This document shows, one piece after another, positions 1 to 13,085 of a stretch of DNA of 64,000 nucleotides. The notes below the pieces were generated by a model, which was not told where the DNA came from, ran no database searches, and was given only the letters and a program-made list of their open reading frames with translations. A program made the position numbers and the translations under genes. Positions within the stretch are counted from its first letter, which is position 1. Each line of letters begins with the position of its first letter. Source of the stretch: Augochlora pura (taxonomy: Eukaryota; Arthropoda; Insecta; Hymenoptera; Halictidae); contig NC_135773.1 of NCBI RefSeq assembly GCF_028453695.1, forward strand, positions 24,477,782 through 24,541,781, read 5' to 3'.

Positions 1-109
1 CGGTATACGCGGACCGCTTCTTTTCCCTTTGCCGCGTTTTTCCATCCAAAGGGGAGCTCTAACTTCTTGTTAGCGAGCAAACTTCGCGTTTTAACTGGCG
101 GCTCCCGCC

Positions 110-130
110 CGCGCGCGCGCGCGCGCGCGC
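110..130 (+). repeat. (CG)n microsatellite
   Basis: Uninterrupted alternating CG, about ten units; Z-DNA-forming type. Similar tracts occur at 32159-32178 and 51603-51623. Confidence 0.95.
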
Positions 131-3100
131 TGGGATCCGCGCCGGCCGAACAAGGTAAAAATATATTTTACACTTGGAATTATATATTAATTTATATTTT
201 TCCATCTGGCACGGTCGACGAGCCGCGGATTTTTAGTGTCACGAGAAAGACCGCCGGAGTTGGAAACCGTTTCACGGGAAGTGTATATATAAATCTTGTA
301 TAAAGTAACGCCGCGTTGGAAGCTCGAAACTAAAATGCTCTTTTAAATATCTGCTTCGAGTAGATGATAGAATACGTGGGAATTCCAACTTCTTTTACGT
401 ATTTTTAAGAATAAACAGGAAGCCAAGAGACCGTAGCCGCGTAAAGAATATTGCCGTTAATTTGAAGAAGTTGAGAATTCTACCAACTTGTCTTCGGTTT
501 CGTCGCCGCCGTTTCGAAGAGGACAAAGTTCGTAAAATTCTGGGCAGCAAAAACTGTGGACCAAATTCGAAAATATGGTTCGACAGCGGGGTCAGTCTCG
601 CAATCCATTATACGTATATGTAAACGATTGTTTACTTTTACCAAGTGAACACTACGAGCCCGTAGAGCTTTAGACATCCTACTGTACATTGTTCACAATC
701 CCGGAAATTAAACTGTGCAGTTGAGATACGGTGTGCATACAGTATAACCATCTACAGACCCTGTAGCCTTATTAGGGGTTAGGTTTGGATAGTAACTCAA
801 GAAGTACACAGACGATTAGCCTCCTACGCCTTCATTATCAGAGGGCGAAACCACTGACGGGTGAGAATTAGCAGGAAAAATTGCATCGTCGTTTTATTCA
901 ACAATGTTACAAAATTTCACTTTCACGATACATCGAAGTCGTTACTTTTTTCTACTAATTTTCAATTTTTATTTTTTATCGGCACGTAATCGGCTCGCAT
1001 AGACGAGGAGTAGGAATTGTTTAAACAACATTTTCAAATACTCGTGCCAGATGTTTGTTCAGTAGCTCGTGACTTGGAGCCACCGAGACGTATCGACAGC
1101 ATCAGAGGACCTAAATATCTCACAACAGGTTGGGTCACGCGTTCGAGTCACTTGACAAAGAGAATGTACGGAATGCACTGACAGTAAACAATATGGAGCA
1201 ATAGCTGGTAATCTCCAACCTGTCTGTTACTACCCACGGCTAACTAAAAATACAATTCCTCGGCCGAAGATAAGATCTTCCTGCCATTTTCTTTATCTTT
1301 GCAATAGCATCGCCAAATAAATGTTTAAACCACTATTCGAGCGCAAAGAGCTCTAATTGAACGATCTAATATGGTAGTTGAGTTGTTGAAAATACAAGAT
1401 GATACAGGAAATCCATTTGCCAAGTTTTCGGCAAAAACTTGGAAAGCTCCCATCGGAAAGAAGAGGAGCGACTAGCTGTTATTTTCGGCATCAATAATGT
1501 AGCAGGAGCGGCGCGCAGACAATAAAGAGCCGGCAGCAATTAGGCCATCACTGGTAACCCCGATCGTCCTGTCAAAAACATTCGTACGGGCGCGGGATCG
1601 GAATTAAATCGCAAGGAGGCGCGATTCTAATTGCGCGGGACGGTGTTATTCGTTATCGGCGACAAAACACGCGGGGCCGCGAGAGGGGAACACGCGGGGA
1701 CTATAAATCTGCCGGCCGGTCTCAAAATTGAAAGCATATCGATTTTGCATAGACGCCGACCAATTATACCGGGCGAAATCGCATAGTCGGCCTCGTAATG
1801 CCGGGCGCTGCTCGCGTTTGCGCGGTGCGGAGTCGAACCGCCGCGCCGCGGCGCGCTGTTATCGCGCTACATAAAACGGCTGCGCAACTACTCGTCGCTC
1901 GAATCGTCGGTTGACAAATGGGCCGCGAGTCGCGCCGAATGACAAATCGAAGCTGCAGGATTCCAGCACGTGAGGCGAAATTACGGGCGCGCGCGATCCG
2001 CCCGGGTAGATCCGCGCGCCTCCCGCAATGCTTCTCTGTCGGGCCGCAACCAAGTGAGCCGTTCGACCGAGCTCAGAACCTGTTGGTGAGAATCCCCCCC
2101 GCTTTATCAATCCATCTGGTAGCTTCCGGTAATCTTGGAAAACGCGGCCCGACGTCCGATAAATTCGACCGTGATTCATCGTTATTCCGCGCCGATCCTG
2201 TCGCGGAAACCGCGCGCCAGACGCCCCAGCGTGACGCGCGACGATCCTCCGCGCTCGATAATTCCGCAATCTCGAAATATTGCCGCGAATCTATAGAACG
2301 GTAAGATTCGTTTGTGAAGCCGCTATGCTTTCAACAGTCTCTAATTATGTAAAAATTATTTTGGTAACGATATAAGCATTTCCATTGGCGTTCTCGAGCG
2401 AAAAGGGTTAATAACTTTGCTTTTCGACGGAAAGGACGGAAATATCGAAATAATGCCTGTGCCGATCGCATGAAAGAAACAAGAGGCAGCTGGATCCTCG
2501 GCGGAAAATGGAGTGAATAGAATTAATTCGCCCCGACTGCGAGTATTGATTTTGATTTCAAAGTTGGGAATTTATTTTCCTCGGTTCGATCCTCCCAGCG
2601 GACATGATGAGAGCAACTAATACAATCGATGTGTCGCGCTGGGACTGACGCATGACTGCGGAGTTCAAAACATCGTTCGGGGTGAATTTGTACGGCAGAG
2701 GATGCTCTGTAGTTTTGCATACACGCAGTGTGTAATGGAACCGTGAGAAAGCTAACTATCGAATAAATAAAACTGTTCGAATATAATTGTACAAAATTGT
2801 ATGAAAAGGCATTTCGAACAGCGGGCAACTTTTAACTAAACAATCGAAAAGCGGTATGCTTAAGCGATTTCAAGGATTATTATACATAGCGTCGTGCTAT
2901 ATGTCGATGAAAATTTTAATTAAATTCAATTACGAAAGTACATTGTTGTGCAACAATAAGTATTCGAATAAATATAAATGTTCTATTTACGGTATAACAA
3001 AGAGTATAAAGTAGCGGTCCCGACAACAGGGACAGCCACAGACGAATACAACGACGAAATGACGGGAAGCACGTGGGTAGTTAATGGCGGGCCTCCAGTA

Positions 3101-3550
3101 ATTATTTGAACAATTCAATTTCCCTGGAGGCGATTCGATATGATCGCGACGGCAACAGTCGTGCTCCGGTTCGGTGTATCGGCGTGTCTCGTGTCGCATC
3201 TTCCGTTCGGTTATCCGTCATCCCGTTATCGTCGGGCGGGGGGACGTTTCAGGCCACATAAAATAGTCGTGAAAATTGTCCGTGGATTCCTTTTCTGATT
3301 TACTGGCCGTATCGATTCCCGATTCAATTCGAAAATCGTGTTACCGCGAAAGCGATAACAGGTAACCGCGTTTCCAGCGCGCCGGCCCTCTCCCCTGGCC
3401 GACGCGATAAACGTGCCGGCAACGCCGGGGATAGCTACTGCTACCTCTAATCGAGTCTTTGCCTAAATGTATGCGGTAACCGAGTAACGCCAAACTTTAA
3501 ATCGATATCTGGAATTCGTCTAGGCGAGCGAGGAAGCTGGTACAATGTGC

Positions 3551-3720
3551 CTCCCTCTCTCTGTTTCTCTCTGTTTCCCTCTGTCCCTCTCTCTCTCTCT
3601 CTCTCTCTCCCTCTCTCCTTCTCTATCTATCCATCTATCTCTCTCTCCTTCTCTATCTATCCATCTATCTCTCTGTCTCTACCTCTCCCTCCCATCCAGC
3701 GTCGTCTCTCTCCCTCGCCG
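3551..3720 (+). repeat. CT-rich microsatellite cluster with duplicated CTAT block
   Basis: Long (CT)n tract followed by two copies of a block of about 36 bp (CTCCTTCTCTATCTATCC and following). The two long open frames across it are low-complexity Ser/Leu/Pro translations and not genes. Confidence 0.9.
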
Positions 3721-5524
3721 AGTTACCTACCACGAAGCGTACTGGAGGGTGCAAATGGTACATCCATTACTTCCCGCAGTCTAATGGCTGGAATTTATTA
3801 GGCGATAAGTTACTCGCGGCTACCTGCCTTACTTGCCGAGTTCTGGGACTCTATCCGAGCGGAAGTCGAGGGGGACACATTTTCAGGCTGCTTCTCTCCT
3901 TCCGAGATCCGTCATCTTTCTCCGTCGCTCCCGGCGCTCCTCTCTATCCGAGGACGGCTGTCCCCTCGCGACACCTTTTGAAGAGACACGCGGCTCACCG
4001 CGCGACGACGACCGACCGTGATTCCTCGGGATCACACTCTTTAACCCGGCACGACAAGGGAGGAGAGATTCACGGCCGTCGCAGCGAATTAGGCGGCCCG
4101 TAATTCACGGCGACGTATTTCGAACGACGCCCGGGACACACCCGCTTTTGTGCCCGGCGTGAAAGGGGTAACACGTTCAGGTCTTATTTTTACCGGGCCG
4201 TTAACGGGGCCGGGGACTACGCCGTGGCCGGATACACCCGGTCCTGGAATTTTCACGCTGAAAATACAGCGCGTGAGAACTAAATATAGTGGCCGATCTA
4301 TAAGAGATACACGGCGAACACCTTCTATCTTTATAAGACTATAGGCGGACGTCGACTACGAGTGCTCGGCCGCGTCGTATTTTAGGGGACAGTGTGAATG
4401 GGCCCTAAACGTTTATTGCACGTTCACGTGGTATGAATGTTCTTTATGGACACACGTAGGCGATCCGTTTTCTAATATTTTTTCCCCGTTTATGTGGTCG
4501 GTTCTCGGTTTAAATATACCGCGGTAGATAAATATATTTGACGAAATATAAGACAAAGTGTGTGTTGTTAATATTGTATGATGCAGCAGTGGTCTGTGCC
4601 AGTGAAAACTCGATTCGCTGAACTCAAAGAGAAATCGCGTGAAATGCGGCGTGTGTAAAAAAAAAACTCTGCAAAATCAATAAAAAAGATTATTTGGTTA
4701 TGCTGCTTCGAACAGAGTTCTACGGAACAGACAGTTGAACGCACGGTTTAAATCCAATTTCAACGCGTCGACGGCTGAGCTAAACAACATAGAAATGTCA
4801 TGAAACTAAAGTTTAATAGCGCGAGGACTGATACATTCTACGGTTCTCTTTGATCAGATTTTTTTTTACTTCGAAGCTTGCTATTGGATTTTGGAAATAC
4901 AATAGGTACCATATCGTTTCTGATAAAAATCATTCAGATGGAAGAACCGACGATTTAATTCTCTCTGAATGTTTACTGCTTGTAAGAGAAGCGCTGACTA
5001 GTATTAACGTTGACTAGGATTAACTTGGACACCCCGTATATTTCGAATAGCAACTGGGATACTTGAGAGAGTCGAGCTGAAACAGCCGGTATAGGTATCC
5101 TATGGATCGGCCATGGACGATCCCGATGCCTGTTTACTCGGAGTTCTGTCGCAGAAAGAAGCCTCCTCGACCTTACGTCGCGAACTTTCGAGAGGGCACT
5201 CGAGTGTGTCTTTACAGTCACACATAACGATCGGTCGCCATCATCTCTTGGCCACCGTTGCTGCATAAGAGTCTTCACGGGGAAGTTGCGCGGCGGGGCG
5301 GCGGCGGCGGGCGGCAGAAGAGGGTAAGATCATTTTAAAGAGTGATAAAGATGAAAACTTTTTGGCTAATGATGCGACCCCTTTGGATGCCGCCGAATGG
5401 GCTAATAGTGGAAGTCTTTCAAATAACGAGGACTACTTACCGAGGGCTACTTATCCATCGAGCCGGGGCTAGCTGCCCCCGCCATTACTTTCGCAACGAT
5501 GGAAATGCGACAGCAGCAACGCTT

Positions 5525-5703
5525 TATTAGGCAGTCTGGGGCTCATTTTTGGATTCTGAGCGAGTTTTCAATCACTTTTCCGTGGACGAATTTGGACTTT
5601 AGGTAGCTGAAATTGAAGCTGAAAGTGTCTACTTTACGACCCCGGAAGCTACATTACCGTAAAACGGCCTGGGATTTTTTTAATGATTTTTTGAATCAAC
5701 TCT
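5525..5703 (+). repeat. Isolated satellite monomer
   Basis: About 179 bp matching one full unit of the array at 45962-47353, in the same orientation. It starts at TATTAGGCAGTCTGGGG, runs through the anchor at about 5613, and ends at TTTTTTGAATCAAC (5700). In its variable positions it agrees better with the right-edge monomer of the array (for example GAAGCTACATTAC rather than GAAGGTACATTCC) than with the homogenised core. Confidence 0.85.
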
Positions 5704-6202
5704 ATTAGTAGAAATTTATTATATCCGTATACTATGATTTATCGCACAGCTATGTTCACCAATCATTTTTCGAACTATCTTTTCATCAACGCAATGAGAC
5801 AATTTTTCTTTCTTCTATACGCTAATTTACTTAACATTTCTCGACTAAATAACCAAATAAAAAATTCAGCTGCTAGTTGATATCGCGGGTCTCTCAATAA
5901 AACAATGTGTCATATACATACATACAAAAATAGAATAAAACAATTTGCAACCGGAAAACTAAATATTGGAATACGTTCGTTCGTTTATAGTATGGAAAAC
6001 TATTCGCTGCGTATTTGCTATTTCATCTAAAAAAAAAATGGCATGCATATTTATAAAAGCGATAAAAACTTACTCCGCGGTACAAAGGTTCAAACAAGCT
6101 TCTTGTATGATAATTCTTGCCGCGTGGTTACTGACCAAGCGATAATTCGTTCTCAAATCCGATTCTTCCAATGAAACGAATGTTATACGAAATGACTTAA
6201 GT

Positions 6203-6343
6203 CCGATTTCAATAGGCTGTAATTTCTATATTCATTTTCAAGAAGCTGTATCTTTTTTTACAAAAATGGTAAAACCATGGGGCTTAGCAGGTTTTAAAGG
6301 GTAAAGTCTCTACTTTAATATGTACTAATTGATTTTTACTATA
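6203..6343 (+). repeat. 141-bp direct repeat, copy 1
   Basis: The segment from CCGATTTCAATAGG to TTTTTACTATA recurs 382 bp downstream at 6585-6725 with roughly eight substitutions (about 94% identity by eye). Contains AAGAAGCTGTATC and GGGTAAAGTCTCTACTTTAA. No open frame. The two copies flank 241 bp of unique sequence. Confidence 0.85.
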
Positions 6344-6584
6344 GACTTGAAAGATATTAAAAAATATTGAAAATCGTGGGAGAAGCGATGACTCTTGGAC
6401 TCGAAATGTTGTTAAATTTTGAACTATAGTAACTCGGTTAAAAAATACCGTACAATAATGAAAATTAGCGTGTTTTGTAGAGAAAAGTCTGCTCTTTAGT
6501 TTGCCCTAGTCGTTTGTTATCTTGACGCTTCGGGAGCACCGAAGAAATTCGGAAAGGCGGAAGGCCAAAATCGGCCCGCGGAGC

Positions 6585-6725
6585 CCGATTTAAATAGGCT
6601 GTAATTTCTATATTCATTTTCAAGAAGCTGTATCTTTTTTTCCAAAAATGGTAAAACAATGGGACTTAGCAGGTTTTAAAGGGTAAAGTCTCTACTTTAA
6701 TATGTATCAACTGATTTTTACTATA
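6585..6725 (+). repeat. 141-bp direct repeat, copy 2
   Basis: Second copy of the repeat at 6203-6343, same orientation. The pair could be ends of a small non-autonomous element or a local duplication. A weaker third resemblance (AGAAAAGTCTGCTCTTTAG, about 6480-6498) lies in the unique part between them. Confidence 0.85.
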
Positions 6726-7438
6726 ATCATAACCTTCGGTATCCGTAAATGATTTAAGAACACAGACGAACAATGGGAGAACGCGACGGAACGACTTACC
6801 GACGAGCAATCTTTTCATGATCACGAGCGCGCGTCTATTTCCGCTCGAGTCGGTCGTGCTCTCCAAGGTGCATATAGCGAAACGGCCGAGCAATGGCCCG
6901 TTAGAACAATGGTAAGACCGAAAGGGATGGAAATTTCAAACGATAAGCGCTTTCACGCACAGCGAACCGTTTCAACGTTCGTTTCTATGAACTCGAGGTT
7001 TTACGGCGTGGCCTCCGCGTAGCGGCGCTCTTTCAAAGTGATCGCGCCCCGGATGAAATTTCTTTTAATATTTAGCACGCACGGGAGCGTGACGCGTGTG
7101 CTTAATAAATCGAACGCGCTGGTCCAGGGTTTTAGCAGACAAATGAAATTCTTCGACGTCGTTCGCGAATTCATTTTCGCGCATCGGTAATGCACGCGCA
7201 GGTAACGAAGTTGAGAGGCAGGGAGGCAGAGAGACAGAGAATGTGCAGAGCTGTTTGCACAGATCAGTGATTCGCGGCGTAGAGTTGAAAATAGTTGGCG
7301 ATGTTCTAAAAGCCATCGGCTACACATGTAGAGACGTTGCTAGCTAGGCTGTCCTCACCATTCACGCTATATCTTCTCATCGTACGTGCCAATAGGTTGC
7401 TCTCTACCCCACTGCGCCCATCGGCGACCACCCTCTCT

Positions 7439-7442
<4 letters not shown>

Positions 7443-7476
<34 letters not shown>

Positions 7477-7482
7477 TCTCTC
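7443..7482 (+). repeat. (TC)n microsatellite
   Basis: About 40 bp of near-perfect CT repeat. Gives rise to spurious Ser/Leu and Arg/Glu open frames on the two strands. Confidence 0.95.
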
Positions 7483-9510
7483 GGCGTGTTCCAGCCGGTA
7501 TACATACACACGTATATACGGTCATAGGGTACGCCACCCCGCTGGATTTTACGATCCGGGTTTTATGGTTATATTTATTGCGTCGGGCTTCCACGGGCTC
7601 GTAGAACGTTTTCCCAGGGAGCGATTGCGACGTAAGTAGTCGATAAACCAATTCTCAATGAGCGAAGGAGACTCTTGTACACCACGGTTATGCTTGTACC
7701 TCCGGCGGCCTCCTCGGAGCGCATTCTCTTTTTCTCTGTATAATACGGGTCTGTGTGGGTGTCTTCTTCCGGTGGCTCCGGGGCGTGTTCGAGCGAGCAA
7801 GCGAGCGGGCGCCCTTGAACGAGAATAATTGTATCGGAGCGGCCGTGACGACAGGTCTCTTAATATCGATTCGGTGATGCATCGACCGTGCCGATGCGTC
7901 CGAGGGACCGAATCGCGAGAATCCTGCGTGCGCCCGATCGATTCTCGTCAACCTGTGCCCTACCGGTCATTTGTGCTTTCACGAGCGCAGCGGCCGAGTT
8001 TACACGACCCCTGGGAGTCTTTGAAAACCCGGGGCTGCGCATTCGATTCGCGCCAGGGATCTTTCACCGGCGGCGGCTCACCCTCCCTCTCTCTCTCTCT
8101 GTATCTGGGTCATTTGTATGCATACGTCACCATTTGCTTCGTTATGCGGAGAGTCGAGAGTAGACCGGCGTCTTCCGAATACGTCTTTGCGGGGGGCGTA
8201 GAAGCAACCGGCACTCTGGCGGCGGAGGCGGCGTCCCGCATTCCCGCGGATATCCGCCGAGCTTCTGTCGCGTGTTTCACACCGCGAGAATCCAAGTTCT
8301 TCGACGCTCCTTTATTACCGGACGTACCGACTGCGCCCGCCCGCGCGCACAATGCCGCGCGAAATCGTCCCTGAACAAGATTCTTGTCCCGACGAGACCC
8401 TTATGCTTTTGCGAGGGAATTTCTCATGCGACCTACGCGCGGAAAGTAAATCTTGCCGGCGTTGGGCGATGCTGATTGTCGATGGTCTGGAGGAAGTCTG
8501 TACAGATCTGTCGAATTTTCGATGTTTCATATTGCGAGAGGTTGTAAAACGATCGTAAGAATTGTATCGATTAAATATTCGCGCGCGCTATGAAATAGCT
8601 GCAGCCTGCTGATCAATTCTAGTATTTTACAGGCGCCAATTTTGGTGGAAACTATAATTGACAGAGATTCGCGAAAACACTGGTCAGACTATGCAAGAAG
8701 TAATAGTGTTATCCATCCTTTGGAAACCTACGTTCTGAAATACTTTAGGCAATTAATTCTTTGTCAAAATCTTTGGAATTTCTTAGTCGAACAATTTGGA
8801 ATGTTCGGGATAGTTTCTCCACCAACCCCCGTCGTCTTCATCACGCTCCAGTCGCTCGATATAACTCGCCCTCGCGGATTCTTAGAACGTTAGATTTATT
8901 AATACATCCTCGATTAAGTTAATCAATACGATGGAGCATGTGCGTTCCCTTTCACATATTGTATGCCTTAATAACCGCTAATCGCCAATGTACAATTTCA
9001 ATTCGGTTGAAATTAATTAGCAAGCCAGGCTTTCGAAGAAGTTTAAATATTTTAACATTCCTTACAAAATAAAGGAGCTCACCGAGTCAATTATTTAAGC
9101 CCTTACGATTTTTAGCAATTCTCGATCTCTGTTTATTTTCTATCAAACGACAGATTAAATCACAGAAATGAGACATCTTCCTTCGTTGAGAACAACGCGA
9201 CGGCAAAATAAATCCTGCGGACGCATTATTCGATGCTTCTCGTTTTGTGTCTACAGGTCGTCGTGTCCAGTAAACCGACAAGGATGCAAAATGATCTGGA
9301 CATGTTCGCAGCCGGATCCTAGAGAAGGACAGGCAAAGTTGGGCCACGGTTTTTATAGCGGATCTCGTCGGAACAGTTTCGCTGATACGGTAGTAATTTC
9401 GTAGTATGTACGTCCTCCTGTGAACTAGACGCGTGTTCACGTTGAAAATCAGGGGAAACCACCAGGGATCACCTGTGTGTCCCAGTTTCTATTCTCTCGA
9501 TGCGGTAAGC

Positions 9511-9560
9511 TCTTTCTCTCTCCCTCTCTCTCCCTCTTTCTCTCTCTCTCTCCTTCTCTC
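9511..9560 (+). repeat. CT-rich microsatellite
   Basis: Imperfect (CT)n with CCT and TTT interruptions over 50 bp. Confidence 0.9.
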
Positions 9561-10520
9561 GTGCTTCGTCGTTGAGAGTTTCTGAAAGCGAAGGCACCTC
9601 GAAGACTCGCCCCTTCGAGCTGGATAAGTGAGTATTAGGAGAGTCGAGGGGTGAACAATAACGCGGATCGGTTAACTTAATAATGGACATTAGAGCGTTA
9701 TACTGGCTGGGGAGAGGAGTAGTTACGGTTCAGTCTGAAACTTGCTTCTCTTGATGTGGGTGATTTGTTTCCAAGATTTTCTCCAAGCACTTTGAGAAGT
9801 CGACTTTGCCCGGGCAATGAAAATGTGCTTCCGCCCCCCCCCCCCCTCCAACCCCTGCGCTGCCTGGGATGTCTGTCCCGCGCTGTCTTCTGCCGTCCTC
9901 TCCCTCTTCCGTGTCGCGGATCCAGCATGCGCCGTGAAACTATCTCGGCTCCCTTTGAATTTAGCCGCACCCGATGAAACGGACTTTGAGACACACAGCG
10001 ATGTCAGAGGCACTAAACTATTTATATCGATTCTCAAAAAAAAAAATATATATATATATACATTTTGATGGAATCAAAATCGACGAAGGAAAATAATAGT
10101 GCAACACTCGCGCCATAACGACCGCGTATCCATTATCGTTGCGAAAGCTTTAATAACAATTATAAACCGGCAAATTCACTGGGTGGGTCCCGATAATGGG
10201 CTCGACACCATATGCGACGGTTAAACTTGTTCATAATTTTCCCCGCTGGCAAGTATTCGAATAGTTGTGACAGCTGCGGAACAGTTTCCAAAGTATGACG
10301 TTCCATTAGACACACGCAATACGCTTTAATAGCTGGTAGTTAGTAGATTAAGCCGCTTTGTTTCGAAAAGAAAGAAACTAATTATCGCGAGAGATCGCGG
10401 ATAGTGGTCGGGTAACAAGCCGGGGAGAGGGGGGATGGGGGAGCCCGGTTGTAATTAACGGGAGGGAATTATGGCGTGATAACAAAATCATTATAGTCAC
10501 GACGAAAATACGGGAGAGAT

Positions 10521-10547
10521 GGGGGGGGGGGGGGGGGGGGGGGAGGG
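10521..10547 (+). repeat. Poly-G tract
   Basis: Twenty-three consecutive G followed by A and three more G. Other homopolymer C runs are at 9834-9846, 21017-21030, 21348-21366 and 26660-26679. Confidence 0.95.
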
Positions 10548-12699
10548 TTGACAAAGAACGGAGAGACGCAATTAGCTTAATTCAAGTTTAATTAATGTAA
10601 TGCGTGTAGGGTGGCATCGGGTGTCTTAATGAGCCGGAGTGTACGCCTTAAACTCGCGGCGACACGCACGCGACTACTTCGTTTGTGCATTTTCTCGCGT
10701 GACAGACGGGCGTCGGCGACGCGACGCGACGCGTCGTCTGATAAACCGGAAACCGCGCTTCAGACACCAGACTGTTTTGCATGTCTCTGATAACACTTTT
10801 TGCCCATTAACGTGATTAAATGTCGGGAGAGATTATCCGCGCGCAGCGTTTTCCAAACGCGCACCCTACTCCCGCGCCTCTATCCCAATAGGGTGTGTAC
10901 CCGTTGTGCACGCGTCTCCGTCTCTCGGCGGCGTGTATCATTTGACACGCCGCGGTCGTTCAGTTTTATTACTCTGTATCTCGACAATGTCAAGGGAACA
11001 CGATACCTGTGCCCTCTGCGCGCGACTGTATTCCGCGTGTACGTTTCGGAACGCAACTTCATCCGTTTCCATATTTTCGCTATCAAGTATCCCGTTTAAT
11101 TGCAACGAGGGCTCATCTTTCACTCGATCGATTTTTAAGGGCGCATTTACGATTTTATTGCTCCTTTAAGTGGAATTATCGTGCAACAGCTATCAAAGGC
11201 AGTGGTTTTCACGGATCTTGTTTCAGAAAATTATTTACCCTATTCGGAACGTACCTTTGGAGGAGAAATATCCAATTTCAGATTTGCAAATATTTGCGTT
11301 TCTATGAATTGCTGCGGTTCGATTATGAATCCGGTATTTTAAACGAAACGGATACGTTGATTGCAATCTTTATTTTCCATGGCGGTTTAGCCGTGATGGG
11401 TGATCGAGCCACTTATTACACCTCGCTCTCGTCTTAATCGCAGCCGCGCTCGTACCATGAAGACAAATATACAGTTGAACGCGTGACAGAGTTTCTACTC
11501 GATGCTTCGGGGAGTTAATTATCAACATGTGCACGAATCTTCACAAGTGACTTCAACAACGTCTCAGACACGCGTCTTTGTCTCGCTGGAGCGCCGCCTT
11601 CGTTGCAACCGGTATCGTTGCTCGCAATCGAAACTTCCCGCTATTTCGGTTAATGTAACACCAGAATTAATGTAATTAACGTGCACGATGCGGCGTTCAA
11701 ATTTGCTTATTGAAATTGTCTTCGAAATCCCCGCGTTATATGGAATCGCGCAGAGTCGATTGCGTTGTTACGGCTGCAATCTCTGCAACGGGATCTCTTC
11801 CAGCGAACTATAATGTGCGCGGGAGCTATCTGCGATCGCGAATCATAGAGCGTGTAATATCGTGGTCGCGTGATCGAAAGCGATATACATATATTAGTAT
11901 TTACGATATGTTACACGGCTCCGGTTGCTACGAAATTAACGTTGATATAAGCTTTCGACGTATCGTTTTCTGGGATAATTAAATTAGCGCGGAGTACCAT
12001 CGTAGCGTAAACTAAACGGGAATACACGTACACGTAGATTGCGATGGAATTTGTTTTATCGATGAAAAATGTTGCGCAAATCGTCGGCTAAATTTTACCA
12101 AATTTCTACGAATTTACATCGAGCTTTACAGCGGTTCGAGTGGTGGCTGAACGCGTTAAGTTCACCGCCGACATCTCCGATCCACTCGAGAACAGAAGAA
12201 GCAACGTCGCAACCAGCGTTATGCAGAAGCCACTAAAAAGGAATATGACAGGACATGCCAGAAATTTCATTCGTCGGATGGATCCCGCGACGATAAATCG
12301 ATTGCCGTTGGATCGCCGTTCCGTTTCGCCGGAACGGAAGATTCACTTTGACGCGACGCGCGGCGGCTCGTTTATCCATTTTGTTCCTCGGCGGCGGCGG
12401 CGGCCGAGTCGCAATCTTTCGTCCCTTACGTGTTGTTGGTCCCGGTGAAGTGTCGGCAAAAAGATAGGTAGCAGCAACGCCCGGCCCTCGTGTAGCTGCA
12501 ATTCTACCGGAACGAAATTCGCGTAAGTCGTCCAGCGGTTTCATCCCGCTTCCGCGCGCCACCACCAGAATCCTCCCTCGGGTATCCCTTCCAGCCGAAT
12601 GCCGTTCCGTCCCTGTTCCCAGCTAGATGTTCGTGGTTTGTTAGAAGGACGTAACAAATAAGGTAATCTTCCACACATATAGCCCGGGTTGTTGAGGCC

Positions 12700-13085
12700 G
12701 GGTGCCGCGCTGACTCTAAAACAGCGCCGCTCGTAGGAGAGGAAAACTCTCTTTTTCCTTGTCTCTTTTTCCTTCCTTTTCCTTAACTTGCCGCCCCTCC
12801 CCCTCCCCCCCTCCCCCGGACCGGGCGAGTCGGACCGGAGGTCGGGTCGGGCCGGGCCGGGGGCCGAGCGACCGGGAAAACGTCGACGAACCGACTCGGC
12901 GCGAGGGCTGCGAGCACACACCACCGGAGGTGGTTGCAACTCTCGAGGCACTGTTTACGAGCACGCCGCCGGTGCACGTACACACGCGCGCGTGCCACCA
13001 CCACCACCACCCATCCCCCCGTCTCGTAGGTGTCGCAGCCTGCAAGAAAGCTCCCGCGAGCACGTGAAGCTGTTGGCGGACCAGG
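12700..13085 (+). promoter_or_regulatory. CpG-rich block, candidate non-coding first exon
   Basis: A GC- and CpG-rich block with a pyrimidine tract (12788-12819) ends at GGACCAG followed by GTAAGA (13086), a strong splice-donor match. After that point composition changes. This is the expected look of a 5' UTR exon of a + strand gene whose coding exons lie far downstream or outside the window. The open frames inside it are low-complexity Pro/His/Arg translations on both strands, so I do not call coding sequence. Confidence 0.25.

Larger units (their letters stand above)
1..5524. other. Non-coding spacer, CpG-rich
   Basis: No supportable gene. GC-rich stretches at 1500-2300 and 3350-4300 produce long but composition-driven open frames on both strands. 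Isolated TATA-like boxes (for example TATAAAT about 1702) have no gene after them. A G-rich tract lies at 5287-5325. Apart from the microsatellites listed and a transposon-end-like ACACCCCGTATA (5029-5040), nothing is seen. Confidence 0.6.

Noticed and set aside
7829..8374. 181-codon open frame on +
   Set aside because: GC-rich, Arg/Ser-biased, overlaps comparable frames in other phases and contains a CT-repeat Ser/Leu run; no recognisable domain or splice structure.
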